Origin: Desnuesiella massiliensis
GTDB lineage: Bacteria; Bacillota; Clostridia; Clostridiales; Clostridiaceae
DNA: 64,000 nt
Assembly (NCBI RefSeq): GCF_001403615.1
Contig: NZ_LN879455.1
Span: 124,001 to 188,000, forward strand
Direction of reading: 5' to 3'
Below the pieces are notes generated by a model, which had not been told where the DNA came from, searched no databases, and saw only the letters and a program-made list of their open reading frames with translations. Numbering within the stretch: position 1 is the first letter of the stretch; each line of letters begins with the position of its first letter. Position numbers and translations under genes: made by a program. This document shows, one piece after another, positions 25,635 to 34,193 of this stretch.

Positions 25635-27659
25635 ATGATTAAGTCAGAAGTTCATAATAAGATTACTATCAAAGAACTAGTATTATTACTGTCCTCATTC
25701 ATAATTTTCTATTTTATAAGTGCAAAGAATTATATATTTTTTCACAGCGTCATAGAAACTATAATCACTATGATTAGCTTTAGCTTAATGTTAATTTCAT
25801 TAGGAACTCTAAAAATATCTGAAAATAGCTATTTTGCCTTTTTAGGAATTACTCTAGGCTTCATTGGTATCATAGATTGGTTTCATATTTTCACCTATAA
25901 GGGAATTAATATTTTTTCTAGTAACTCTAACACACCCACTCAACTTTGGGTGTTAGGCAGATACTATGAATGTTTTATAATGTTTCTATCCTTTAGATAT
26001 ATAAAAAGAGAGATACATGTTAAGAAATTAATATTATTTAATGCTATATTCTTAATAGTATCTTTATCAAGCATAATTGTATTTAGTATTTTTCCTGATT
26101 GTTATGTGGAGGGAATAGGTCTCACTACCTTTAAAAGGATGAGTGAGTATTTATCATCTATGGGATTTTTCATTATTATTTTAAAATACATAAGAAGTAA
26201 GAATGAAGTACTATCAAATAATAGGTATTATTTGATACAATCTATGATATTTAGAATACTTAGCAGTTTAGCTTTTTCATTATATTTTGATGTTTATGGA
26301 ATATCAAATTTTTTAGGACACATTTTTAGATTTATATCCTTTTATTTTATATTTAAAATTCTTTTTGAAAATATAATTACCAAGACTTACTCAATACTTT
26401 TTCACGACATTAACAGGAAGGCTGTAGAATTAGAGGAAGCAAACAAACTACTAAAGGAGGCTAATGCAAAGATTAAAGAAGGAAATGTGCTTTATAAAAA
26501 ATTTATCGATTTTATCCCAGATGGGATTATTGTTTTAAGAAAAGAGAGGATTACCTCTGTTAATAATAGATTTTGTGACATGGTAGGTATTAAAGATGAA
26601 GAAGAGATAATAAACCGCAACATTTACTTTATCATAGATAAGCCATATTATGCTTTGTTAAATAGTAGATTAAACATTAAAGATAAGGATAAACTTTTAA
26701 GTTCAGTAGAATACGAAATAGTATGGGGTGATAAAAAAGTTTTTGTAGAAATGTGCTCATTGCATGTAGAGGACGAGGAAGGAGGATATTTAATATCAGC
26801 AATACGTGATATTACGGATAGAAAAAGGGCAGAGGAAGCCCATAATTTATTATTAGAAAAACAGAAATCAGAGCAAATAAAAAATGATTTTTTTGCAAAT
26901 ATATCTCATGAATTTAAGACGCCTATAAATGTGATATATTCAGCACTGCAATTGCAGAAGGATAGCTATTATAATTCAAATATGGATAGTGTAATAAAAT
27001 GTAATAAGATAATTAAACAAAATTGTTTAAGACTAATAAGATTGATTAATAATCTCATAGACTTAACCAAAATAGAAACAGGTTTTTTTAAACCTAATAT
27101 GAAGATAGAAAATATTATAAATATTGTTGAGGATGTATCTTTATCCATAGTGGATTATGTAGAAAGTAAAAATATGAATTTAATTTTTGATACAGAAGTA
27201 GAGGAATTATATATTAATTGTGATGTGGATTTAATTGAGAGAATTATGCTTAACCTATTATCGAATGCTGTAAAATATGGTAAGGAGCAGGGGAATATAC
27301 AGGTTTCCGTATATCAGAGGAGCGGCAATTCAGTGGGGATTAGTGTAAAGGATAATGGCGTGGGGATACCGCAGAATATGTATTATAGAATTTTTCAGAG
27401 GTTCGAAAAGGTGGATAAAAGCTTATCAAGAAATGCTGAAGGTAGTGGTATAGGACTATCTCTAGTAAAATCCCTTGTGGAGATGCAAGGGGGAACTATA
27501 GATTTTAATAGCAAAATTAACGAGGGAACAGAATTCTTAATAGTTTTTCCTATAGAAGAACAATACTTAGAAGCGGCCATTACCACTGAAAAGGTTAGGC
27601 TCTATGAAAAGAGTATTATAGAAGCTATAGAGATTGAGTTTTCAGATATCTATTCTTAA
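25635..27659 (+). CDS. Orphan sensor histidine kinase: MASE3 - PAS - HisKA - HATPase
   Basis: 674 aa from ATG 25635 behind AAGGGGGG; ATG 25611 adds eight residues without a site. The N-terminal ~245 residues hold seven or so helices of the MASE3 sensor type (LGFIGIIDWFHIFTYKG and TPTQLWVLGRYYE are typical). A helical linker leads to a PAS domain (~280-390) ending in the ISAIRDITDRKRAEE signature. The H box FFANISHEFKTP has the phosphorylated His at ~425. The N box NLLSNAVKYG and G boxes DNGVGIP and GSGIGLSLVK follow. It senses an unknown membrane signal. No response regulator is adjacent; the nearest regulatory DNA is the BTAD remnant 40 bp downstream. Confidence 0.92.
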   Translation: MIKSEVHNKITIKELVLLLSSFIIFYFISAKNYIFFHSVIETIITMISFSLMLISLGTLKISENSYFAFLGITLGFIGIIDWFHIFTYKGINIFSSNSNTPTQLWVLGRYYECFIMFLSFRYIKREIHVKKLILFNAIFLIVSLSSIIVFSIFPDCYVEGIGLTTFKRMSEYLSSMGFFIIILKYIRSKNEVLSNNRYYLIQSMIFRILSSLAFSLYFDVYGISNFLGHIFRFISFYFIFKILFENIITKTYSILFHDINRKAVELEEANKLLKEANAKIKEGNVLYKKFIDFIPDGIIVLRKERITSVNNRFCDMVGIKDEEEIINRNIYFIIDKPYYALLNSRLNIKDKDKLLSSVEYEIVWGDKKVFVEMCSLHVEDEEGGYLISAIRDITDRKRAEEAHNLLLEKQKSEQIKNDFFANISHEFKTPINVIYSALQLQKDSYYNSNMDSVIKCNKIIKQNCLRLIRLINNLIDLTKIETGFFKPNMKIENIINIVEDVSLSIVDYVESKNMNLIFDTEVEELYINCDVDLIERIMLNLLSNAVKYGKEQGNIQVSVYQRSGNSVGISVKDNGVGIPQNMYYRIFQRFEKVDKSLSRNAEGSGIGLSLVKSLVEMQGGTIDFNSKINEGTEFLIVFPIEEQYLEAAITTEKVRLYEKSIIEAIEIEFSDIYS

Positions 27660-27662
27660 AAG

Positions 27663-27690
27663 ACTGTGGCTGATAGCTACAGTTTTTTTA
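27663..27690 (+). terminator. Terminator after the MASE3 histidine kinase
   Basis: Nine-base stem ACTGTGGCT / AGCTACAGT (one G-U pair), 3-base loop, then a T7 run. It begins 4 bp after the stop codon. Confidence 0.85.
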
Positions 27691-27697
27691 TTGATAA

Positions 27698-28012
27698 AAA
27701 ATAAATGCATATAATGGGAGCATCTGTTATTATATAGAGTCAGTTAAAAAAATAGCTGAATATTATATTGAACATAAACAGTATCATAAAGCAGAGGAAA
27801 AATTAAAGAATATGCTAGAAATAAATCCTCTGGACGAAAAGGGATATGAAATGCTTATGAGAGTGTATTACTACATGGGTGACCGTATAAAACTATCCAT
27901 GCAGTATGAGCAATTAAACACTCTTTTAACGAAAGAGTTAAATCTACCTATTAGAAGCTCTACAAAGCAACTTTATAAAAAACTATTATTAGATTTGGAG
28001 TCAGAGAAATAA
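27698..28012 (+). pseudogene. Remnant of a SARP-type regulator: C-terminal BTAD domain only
   Basis: The frame is open from 27698 (just after a TAA) to 28012. The readable protein matches the helical bacterial transcriptional activation domain: AEYYIEHKQYHKAEEKLKNM, LEINPLDEKGYEMLMRVYYY, KLSMQYEQLNTLLTKELNLP. It lacks the N-terminal winged helix and all preceding parts, and the sequence upstream is a terminator. A 66-aa frame from ATG 27812 has no RBS. I call it the 3' end of a deleted SARP/AfsR-like gene, possibly once partnered with the kinase upstream. Expression as a small protein cannot be excluded. Confidence 0.7.
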
Positions 28013-28033
28013 GTTAATTTCTCTGCTTTTTTA
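28002..28033 (+). terminator. Terminator at the end of the BTAD remnant
   Basis: Stem CAGAGAAAT / ATTTCTCTG with a 6-base loop and a T6 tract. The stem includes the stop codon. Its retention supports an originally functional gene end. Confidence 0.75.
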
Positions 28034-28393
28034 TTGAAAGCACTACGTTGTTTTGTGAGAATTTTGAGAGAATACTATTTTAATATAGAAATATAATCTA
28101 CAATATTTTTTCAAATTCATTAAATAAAGACTCTATTAATGGGAGAGGAGGTATAAAAAAAGAAAGGCTATTATGCTTTGAAGGTAACTAAACACAAATT
28201 GTAGATTCATAATAAAATCCATGATAAAACCCGCAATAACCATAAAACCCAAAAATAGCAAACCACATATACAATATACATAAAATAAGTTTAAAAACTA
28301 ACCCATTAAAAGAATAAGTGAAAGATATGTTAATAAAATAAAAAAATTAATAAGCTGTGTAGCCAAGGCTGCAGTTTTTGTAGCCAAAAAGTA
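28034..28393. other. Intergenic region with little recognisable content
   Basis: AT-rich spacer. There is a good RBS-like GGGAGAGGAGGT near 28140-28151, but it is followed only by very short frames (12-16 codons, no ATG at the right distance), perhaps a gene remnant. Near 28355-28380 a short hairpin (GTAGCC / GGCTGC with one mismatch) followed by T5 could end plus-strand transcripts. Nothing else is supported. Confidence 0.4.
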
Positions 28394-28431
28394 ATATCCT
28401 TCAGCCAATAGTTTTACGGGCTGAAGGATAT
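28394..28431 (-). terminator. Terminator of the small gene at 28434-28697
   Basis: Perfect 13-bp stem ATATCCTTCAGCC / GGCTGAAGGATAT with a 12-base loop, starting 2 bp beyond the stop codon. A T-rich tract follows on the minus strand. Confidence 0.85.
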
Positions 28432-28433
28432 GT

Positions 28434-28697
28434 TTATTCTTCTAAGGTATTTATATAGTTTAGCACATCTCCTAGGGTTTGAGAGGTGTAAAGTGAATCT
28501 AAACCACCACCATGATAAAATACTGCAAATTCTGAAGGACTAAAATAGAATATATGATAATTTCGTTCTCCTACCTTACGATGGCCTAGGCAGCTTTGTT
28601 CGTCCACAATAAGGGATTCAATTCTTTTATCTCCTGCAACTATGTTTTTCAAATTTTCTAAAGGCTTAAAGCGCTCATAAAATTGGAATTTTTCCAT
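28434..28697 (-). CDS. Hypothetical small protein, 87 aa
   Basis: ATG at 28697 has a strong AAGGAGAG site about 8 bases upstream, and the gene ends in a near-perfect terminator, so it is a real monocistronic gene. No signal peptide or membrane segment. The protein is mixed alpha/beta with aromatic-rich strands in the middle (NYHIFYFSPSEFAVFYHGGG) and one Cys (SCLGHRK). I do not recognise a family and assign no function. Its neighbours on the plus strand (BTAD remnant, LCP protein) give no hint. Confidence 0.8.
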   Translation of the reverse strand: MEKFQFYERFKPLENLKNIVAGDKRIESLIVDEQSCLGHRKVGERNYHIFYFSPSEFAVFYHGGGLDSLYTSQTLGDVLNYINTLEE

Positions 28698-28845
28698 GAT
28701 TCATCTCTCCTTGCATTTTCTAAGGTGAAATCTTTAGTAAATATATTATAACACTATTCATACAATATATAAACTGAATATTTATACTATTTAAACAATA
28801 TATTAATAGTATTAGGTTCATATCAATAAATTTAAGGAGGAAGGG

Positions 28846-29796
28846 TTGAAAAAAGCCAGTGGTAAATCCTTTTTTATAGTAGCTGCTTCTGTTTTACTTA
28901 TATTGCTTTATATCTTTACCATAATGTTTTATAGGATATATAGAAGATTAGATAATATAAAAACTAACACTATAGATATTTCTAATAAGGAGCTAAAAAT
29001 TAATGAAAGAACTTATGAAAAAAGCGTGGAAAATAGCATAAGTAATATATTGCTTTTAGGAATAGATATAGAGGAAAACGCCTCAGATTCAATTATTATA
29101 GTATCCATAGATGATAGAAATAAAATTATAAAACTATGCTCTATTATGAGAGATAGTTATATTTACTTTGGAGAAGGAAAAATAAATAAGATAAACTATG
29201 CATATCACTATGGAGGTCCAGTGCTAGCTATAAAAACTGTAAATGAAAATTATGATCTAGATATAAAGCATTATGTAAAGGTTAATTTTCAACAATTAGT
29301 AAATATAGTGGATGCTATTGGAGGAATAGAAATTAAATTAAAGGAAGAAGAATTACCCTATCTAGGAAATACTCAAAAGAACGTAGGAATTAATAAATTA
29401 AATGGAATGGAAGCCCTTAATTATAGCAGAATAAGAAGGGTTGGAAATGGTGATTATGAAAGAACTCAAAGGCAAAGAATAGTGTTGCAGGCCATCTTTA
29501 ATAAGGTTAAAGAATTACCTATCACAAAATATGAAGCTTTGTTAGAGGAAATATGCTCTAGTATTGAGACAAGTCTAGATAAACTTGCTATGCTCTCCTT
29601 ATCTCAAAAGATTATAGGCTATGGAAAAAATAAAGTAGAAGAAACAAGAGTACCTTATGATGATTTAAAATATGATGATTATATCGATGATATATACTAT
29701 TTAAGATGGGATAAAAAGCAAAGTGTGCAGAGACTTCATGAATTTATATATAATGAAGATAGTAAATATGTAAAAGGAAGAGAGATGCCCTACTAA
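28846..29796 (+). CDS. LytR-CpsA-Psr (LCP) family cell-wall polymer ligase, copy 1
   Basis: 316 aa, TTG start at 28846 after AAGGAGG. N-terminal membrane anchor (~8-28), then the LCP domain outside the cell: NILLLGID-type opening (here ISNILLLGID), DSIIIVSID, the conserved Arg in IMRDSYIYF, YHYGGP and the RIRRVGNGDYERTQRQ stretch with several conserved Arg. LCP enzymes transfer lipid-linked glycopolymers (teichoic acids, capsule) to peptidoglycan. It is monocistronic. It is a close paralogue of the copy at 45254 (shared IMRDSY, KINKINYAYHYGGP, RVPYD), so the two may serve different polymers. Confidence 0.93.
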   Translation: MKKASGKSFFIVAASVLLILLYIFTIMFYRIYRRLDNIKTNTIDISNKELKINERTYEKSVENSISNILLLGIDIEENASDSIIIVSIDDRNKIIKLCSIMRDSYIYFGEGKINKINYAYHYGGPVLAIKTVNENYDLDIKHYVKVNFQQLVNIVDAIGGIEIKLKEEELPYLGNTQKNVGINKLNGMEALNYSRIRRVGNGDYERTQRQRIVLQAIFNKVKELPITKYEALLEEICSSIETSLDKLAMLSLSQKIIGYGKNKVEETRVPYDDLKYDDYIDDIYYLRWDKKQSVQRLHEFIYNEDSKYVKGREMPY

Positions 29797-29904
29797 GGTA
29801 TGTAAAAGTATCTATGGTGGGGTTTATTTTTTTATACATATATTCTGCATTTATTGCCTTGTGCCAGGGAATACTGAGGCTATAGAATATAAGGAGGATT
29901 AAAA

Positions 29905-30546
29905 ATGGAAATTATGCTGGCAAGAGAATTTATGAAAAAAATTATGACCTCTGAACAGCGTCACTATATGATGAATATGATTACTTATAACATATCCCCC
30001 ACACTTAAAGGCGCTAAGCCAGCTACATTAATTACTCTTTCAAATAATAATAAAGGACTATATGAAGCTTGGCTGAAATATGGTAAGGAATATTTAGAAA
30101 CAGTAGGAATTGAGGCTTTTGAGCTTGTTCATTCTGCTGATACAGTAATTATACTATTTTACTATAAAGAGATTTTAGATAATCATTTAAATAAAAATGA
30201 AAACAAAAGCTTTTTAAACAGTTTAGGATATGACTTACATATGACTTTACATGAAAAATTGAATCTATTAAGACAAAGGTATGTAAAATACCAATGTCCC
30301 CATGAGATTGGATTATTCTTAGGTATACCCCTAAAGGATGTTTTAGGATTTTTAAGATGGCAAGGCAGGGAGTGTTTAGCTTGTGGATACTGGAAGGTAT
30401 ATGAGAATAAAGAACGAGCGTTGAACACCTTTAAAAGCTATGATAGTTGTAAGGCGGAATTTGCTAAATTGTACTTAGAAGGTGTTGACCTTTGGAGTTC
30501 AGTTAGGTATATTAACCTTACTACTGACAAAACTGAATTTTTATAA
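29905..30546 (+). CDS. DUF3793 family protein
   Basis: 213 aa, ATG after AAGGAGGA. A soluble protein with the family's most conserved C-terminal block: CPHEIGLFLGIPLKDVLGFL and ACGYWKVYENKERA, with Cys residues at CPHE and at ECLACGYW. DUF3793 occurs widely in anaerobic Firmicutes without a proven function. Its conserved cysteines and frequent neighbours in metal metabolism have suggested a metal link, but nothing here supports that directly. Monocistronic with its own terminator. Confidence 0.85.
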   Translation: MEIMLAREFMKKIMTSEQRHYMMNMITYNISPTLKGAKPATLITLSNNNKGLYEAWLKYGKEYLETVGIEAFELVHSADTVIILFYYKEILDNHLNKNENKSFLNSLGYDLHMTLHEKLNLLRQRYVKYQCPHEIGLFLGIPLKDVLGFLRWQGRECLACGYWKVYENKERALNTFKSYDSCKAEFAKLYLEGVDLWSSVRYINLTTDKTEFL

Positions 30547-30555
30547 TTACTTTTT

Positions 30556-30582
30556 AGTATGGTATTAGCCATACTTTTTTTA
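30556..30582 (+). terminator. Terminator of the DUF3793 gene
   Basis: AGTATGG / CCATACT stem, 6-base loop, T7 tail, 9 bp after the stop codon. Confidence 0.9.
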
Positions 30583-30837
30583 TTATGTATGTTTTAGAAT
30601 AGCTTTTGTTAATTGTGGTAGTGGAGGGTGTTGATGAAATATTACTGTTGGAAAATGACTGGAATTATGTCGTTATATATTTAACGTTAAAATAATAACG
30701 TGTAATTTTACATTTAATTGAATTCATATTTTTTACCAAACTACTAAGTTAAGGCTATGCATAGCTTTATTAAGAAAATTATGAATATTCTGTAAAAAGA
30801 AAGATTTCCTATACTTTGTTAAAAACTATATAATGCA
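30583..30837. other. Spacer before the rnf promoter
   Basis: About 255 bp without a gene. An inverted repeat ACGTTA-N6-TAACGT lies near 30680-30697. A 16-codon frame at 30634-30684 has a fair RBS (GGAGGGTG) but no recognisable product. No Rex-type TTGTTAA-N4-TTAACAA site is seen. Confidence 0.4.
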
Positions 30838-30866
30838 TTGTTCAATAGCTTTATATGTGTTAAAAT
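30838..30866 (+). promoter_or_regulatory. Probable sigma-A promoter of the rnf operon
   Basis: TTGTTC (30838-30843), 17-bp spacer, TAAAAT (30861-30866), ~50 bp before the rnfC ATG. Confidence 0.65.
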
Positions 30867-30918
30867 ATAACTGATATATGGTATTATAAAACTTATAGCT
30901 ATAACATGGGGGTGCAAA

Positions 30919-31971
30919 ATGAGTAAACTTAGTGTTATTTATCAGCTAAGCGGCATAACTAAAAGATTTAAAACCAATGCTTTAGACGGTATAGAATCAT
31001 TAAATGTATCAAAGGAAATTCAAGTAAGTGGAGCTGCGACAGATAGTGTAAACCATTTAACTATGGAAGAGTTTGAACATTTATTAACAGAAGGTGGCCT
31101 TAAATCCATTGGTGACTACAAAGATAGGGCGAAAAATTATAAGGAAGCTAAAAAGGATTTGGATTATATTATAATCAATACCCTTGAAAAAGATCCTGCT
31201 TCTAATATAAATAGAGCTTTATTAAATAAGTTTTTTAAAGAAATAGGAGAAGGATTTACAACACTTTCAAAACTTTACAAGGTAAAAAAGTTTATTTTTA
31301 TAGTAGATAAGACATCGAAAGAAAGTGTAGAAAAATTAACCTCAGGCTTGTCAAATAAGGAGATAAAAGTAGTTCCTTATAGCTATGGATGGTTAGGAGA
31401 AGAGTACATTAAAGAAAAGTTAGCTCTTTCTCAAGGCAAGTTTATTATGGAGGATATATTAAATATCTATTACTTATACCAGCTATTTAACTATAAGCAG
31501 ATAAACAATTATGTAATAGGTGTTGAAGGACATTGCTTAAATAAAAAAGGATACTTTTTAGTAGAATCCGGTACAACCTATAAGGAGTTAATAGATCTTT
31601 TAGGAGGCTTTAAAGAAGAGCCTTATAAAATCGTCCTTGGAGGAGTTCTTAAAGGACAAGGGATCTATAACTTGAAAGAAAGTGTTAAGCCTGGAGATTA
31701 TTCTTTGCTATTCTTAGGTGAAAAAGAAGGCAAAACTTCTATGGAATATAATTGCATTAGATGTGGGCAATGTTTAGATATTTGTCCTAAAAATCTTATT
31801 CCTTCAAAGCTTAATGAGTTTGCATTAACTAGAAGCTATGAAAGATTTAAGAAAGCGCAAGGAATGGAGTGTATAGATTGTGGTTTATGTTCATATACTT
31901 GCCCTTCTAAACGCCATTTAACTCAATCTATAAGTACAGCTAAAAAATTATTATTAAAAGAAGCTAACTAG
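30919..31971 (+). CDS. rnfC: RnfC-like subunit of the Rnf complex, N-terminally reduced and lacking the flavin/NADH glycine motif
   Basis: 350 aa, against ~440 for usual RnfC; ATG after GGGGGTG. The C-terminal half is clearly RnfC: two 4Fe-4S motifs (C279, C282, C285, C289 and C318, C321, C324, C328), preceded by YFLVESGTTYKELIDLLGG and KIVLGGVLKGQGIY. The N-terminal barrel-sandwich domain (usual CP-x-GG-x-P block, about 110 residues) is absent. At the position of the GxGGAGFPTHxK loop that binds FMN and NADH, the protein reads LTEGGLKSIGDYKDRA, followed by DYIIINTLEKDPASNINRAL, the counterpart of the normal IINAAECEP segment. Peripheral membrane protein. The position as first gene of rnfCDGEAB secures the identity. 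NADH oxidation by this subunit is doubtful. Confidence 0.85.
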   Translation: MSKLSVIYQLSGITKRFKTNALDGIESLNVSKEIQVSGAATDSVNHLTMEEFEHLLTEGGLKSIGDYKDRAKNYKEAKKDLDYIIINTLEKDPASNINRALLNKFFKEIGEGFTTLSKLYKVKKFIFIVDKTSKESVEKLTSGLSNKEIKVVPYSYGWLGEEYIKEKLALSQGKFIMEDILNIYYLYQLFNYKQINNYVIGVEGHCLNKKGYFLVESGTTYKELIDLLGGFKEEPYKIVLGGVLKGQGIYNLKESVKPGDYSLLFLGEKEGKTSMEYNCIRCGQCLDICPKNLIPSKLNEFALTRSYERFKKAQGMECIDCGLCSYTCPSKRHLTQSISTAKKLLLKEAN

Positions 31972-31984
31972 GGGGTGCAGATAA

Positions 31985-32926
31985 ATGTATAAGATATCAG
32001 CTTCACCACATATACGTACTAAAGGAAATGTAAACAGCATTATGAGGGATGTGTTTATTGCTTTATTACCAGTTACAGTAGCAGCTATATACTTTTATAA
32101 AATGGATGCAGTTAAGATAATACTAGCTTCTGTACTGAGTTCTGTAATTTCAGAGGCTTTATGGCAAAAGCTAAATAAAAAACCTATAACCATAAATGAC
32201 TACAGTGCCATTATTACGGGATTGATTCTAGCCTTTGTGCTTCCGGCTCATGTACTTTTATGGATACCTATTATTGGAGGCGCCTTTGCTATTATAGTAG
32301 TAAAACAGTTTTTTGGAGGGCTTTCACAAAACTTTATGAATCCTGCTCTAGCTTCAAAGGTATTTTTACTTACTTCTTGGTCTGCAGCTATGATTAAGAT
32401 AAGCACTAGCACTGATGCTACCACTGCTGCTAGTCAAGCTGCTGATGCGGTAAGCAGCGCCAGTGAAGCAGTAGTGGCAGAATTGCCAAGCCTTTGGCAG
32501 GTATTTTTAGGCCAGGCTACAGGAAATTTAGGAGAAGCATCTATATTAGCATTATGCTTAGGTGCGTTATATTTGATTATAAGAGGTGTAATAGATTTAA
32601 AAATCCCTGTGTCCTATTTAGCTGCGGTAGCCTTAAGCTCTTGGTTTTTTGGTAAGGAGGGCTTAATGACAGGAGAGGTTGTTAGAACCTTATTAACAGG
32701 AAGCATAGTGCTTACAGCCTTTTTCTGCGCTAATGACTATGCAAGTACACCTATTACAGCTAAGGGAAAGATCATATTTGGTATAGGCGCTGGAGTGCTT
32801 ACTATTTTATTTAGAGTATATGGATATAATACGGAAGGTTCTTATTATTCCATACTTATCATGAATGTGTTTGCACCTATAATTGATAGAATAAGTATAA
32901 TTGGATTAAAAGAGGAGGCGGCATAA
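31985..32926 (+). CDS. rnfD: Rnf complex subunit D
   Basis: 313 aa, an integral membrane protein with about nine helices. Family blocks: SASPHIRTKGNVNSIMRDV at the N-terminus, GGLSQNFMNPALASKVFL, and FCANDYASTPITAKGKIIFG in the C-terminal part. RnfD normally carries a covalent FMN on a Thr in an S/T-G-A-T-like motif. Here that loop (~135-165) is a Ser/Thr/Ala-rich stretch with DATT as the best candidate, so the site is less clear than usual. Works with RnfG in transmembrane electron transfer coupled to Na+ or H+ export. Stop overlaps the rnfG start. Confidence 0.93.
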   Translation: MYKISASPHIRTKGNVNSIMRDVFIALLPVTVAAIYFYKMDAVKIILASVLSSVISEALWQKLNKKPITINDYSAIITGLILAFVLPAHVLLWIPIIGGAFAIIVVKQFFGGLSQNFMNPALASKVFLLTSWSAAMIKISTSTDATTAASQAADAVSSASEAVVAELPSLWQVFLGQATGNLGEASILALCLGALYLIIRGVIDLKIPVSYLAAVALSSWFFGKEGLMTGEVVRTLLTGSIVLTAFFCANDYASTPITAKGKIIFGIGAGVLTILFRVYGYNTEGSYYSILIMNVFAPIIDRISIIGLKEEAA

Positions 32927-33507
32927 TGAGAGAGAATATTAAGCTTGGAGTAATATTACTTATAATTACCGCTTTATCTGGTCTTATTTTAGGTGTTTCC
33001 TATGAAAGTACCAAGGAGGCTATAGCTAAGAATGGTTCCTTGGATAAAAAAGAGATAGCGCTTATAATGCCAGAGGCAGATAAGGTGCTTAAGGACGAAA
33101 AGGTAGCTTTGCCAGAGGATAAAACCATAACTGAAGTACTTCAGGCCTTCAAGGGAGAAGAAAAGGTAGGCTATTTAATAAATGTAACCTCAAAAGGCTT
33201 CCATGGGGATATTCAAACTATAGTAGCTATATCTAATAAAGGACAAGTTACAGGTATTAAAATAGCTTCTCATACAGAGACTCCTGGAGTTGGATCAAAG
33301 GTTGAAAAAACAGATTTTACAGATAGGTTTAAAAATAAAAATATCCAAGGCGGATTAAAATTAACAAAAGTAGCTTCAGCTAATGCTAATGAGGTACAAG
33401 GAGTTACTGGTGCTACGGTATCTTCCACTGCTGTGGTGGGAGGAGTAAATAAAGCTATAGAGTTCTACAATAATAATTTGAAAGGAGCGGTGGGCTTAAA
33501 TGAATAG
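32926..33507 (+). CDS. rnfG: Rnf complex subunit G (FMN-binding)
   Basis: 193 aa. N-terminal membrane anchor (~6-25) and an extracytoplasmic FMN-binding domain. The covalent attachment motif TGATVSS places FMN on T164 by phosphoester bond. GFHGDIQTIVAIS and HTETPGVGSK are family blocks. It receives electrons from ferredoxin through RnfB and the membrane subunits and is part of the ion-pumping path. Overlaps rnfD and rnfE by a few bases, consistent with coupled translation. Confidence 0.95.
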   Translation: MRENIKLGVILLIITALSGLILGVSYESTKEAIAKNGSLDKKEIALIMPEADKVLKDEKVALPEDKTITEVLQAFKGEEKVGYLINVTSKGFHGDIQTIVAISNKGQVTGIKIASHTETPGVGSKVEKTDFTDRFKNKNIQGGLKLTKVASANANEVQGVTGATVSSTAVVGGVNKAIEFYNNNLKGAVGLNE

Positions 33508-34174
33508 TGCTATTGAAAGATTAAAGAATGGTATAATCACTGAAAATCCAACCTTTGTACAGGTTCTGGCTATGTGTCCTACTCTTGCGGTAACCACTAG
33601 TGCAAAGAATGCTATAGGTATGGGAATAGCTACTATGGTAGTGCTCATTGGCTCTAATATAGCCATCTCCTTGCTTAGAAAATTGATTCCATCTAAGATA
33701 AGAATACCAGCTTATATAGTTATCATTGCTAGTTTTGTTACGGTTATTGAATTTTTGATGAATGGTTATGTACCAGCTTTATATAAGTCCTTAGGAATAT
33801 TTATTCCTTTGATAGTAGTTAACTGTGTAATCCTTGGAAGAGCTGAAGCTTATGCTTCAAAGTTTCCGGTAATTCCATCCATATTTGATGCTTTAGGTAT
33901 GGGACTAGGCTTTACCTTGTCTCTAACAGTATTAGGAACTATCCGTGAATTGTTAGGTGCAGGAACTATTTGGGGAGTTCAGATAATGCCACAGGCTTAT
34001 CAACCAGCTTCTATAATGATTCTAGCGCCTGGAGCTTTCTTTACCTTAGGCATATTGATGGCAGTTATTAATTATATTAATTTAAAGAGAACTAAGGATA
34101 AGAGCCAGTGTAAGCTAGTAGAACATGATTGCAGTAAATGCAGCATGGGCTGTGGCAGAGTAATTCAATCCTAG
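33500..34174 (+). CDS. rnfE: Rnf complex subunit E, with a cysteine-rich C-terminal tail
   Basis: 224 aa with six membrane helices. NPTFVQVLAMCPTLAVT near residue 20 and VVNCVILGRAEAYASK in the middle provide the Cys residues that, with those of RnfA, bind the membrane 2Fe-2S cluster. The last 25 residues form a hydrophilic tail with five Cys (CKLVEHDCSKCSMGCG), beyond the normal membrane domain. Such a tail could hold a metal or disulfide; I do not know whether relatives share it. ATG at 33500 lies inside the rnfG end. Confidence 0.93.
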   Translation: MNSAIERLKNGIITENPTFVQVLAMCPTLAVTTSAKNAIGMGIATMVVLIGSNIAISLLRKLIPSKIRIPAYIVIIASFVTVIEFLMNGYVPALYKSLGIFIPLIVVNCVILGRAEAYASKFPVIPSIFDALGMGLGFTLSLTVLGTIRELLGAGTIWGVQIMPQAYQPASIMILAPGAFFTLGILMAVINYINLKRTKDKSQCKLVEHDCSKCSMGCGRVIQS

Positions 34175-34193
34175 GTTAAAGGAGTGAGTATTA

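Noticed and set aside
30634..30684. 16-codon frame with an RBS-like GGAGGGTG before the rnf promoter
   Set aside because: Too short, no recognisable product and upstream of the likely promoter; probably chance.
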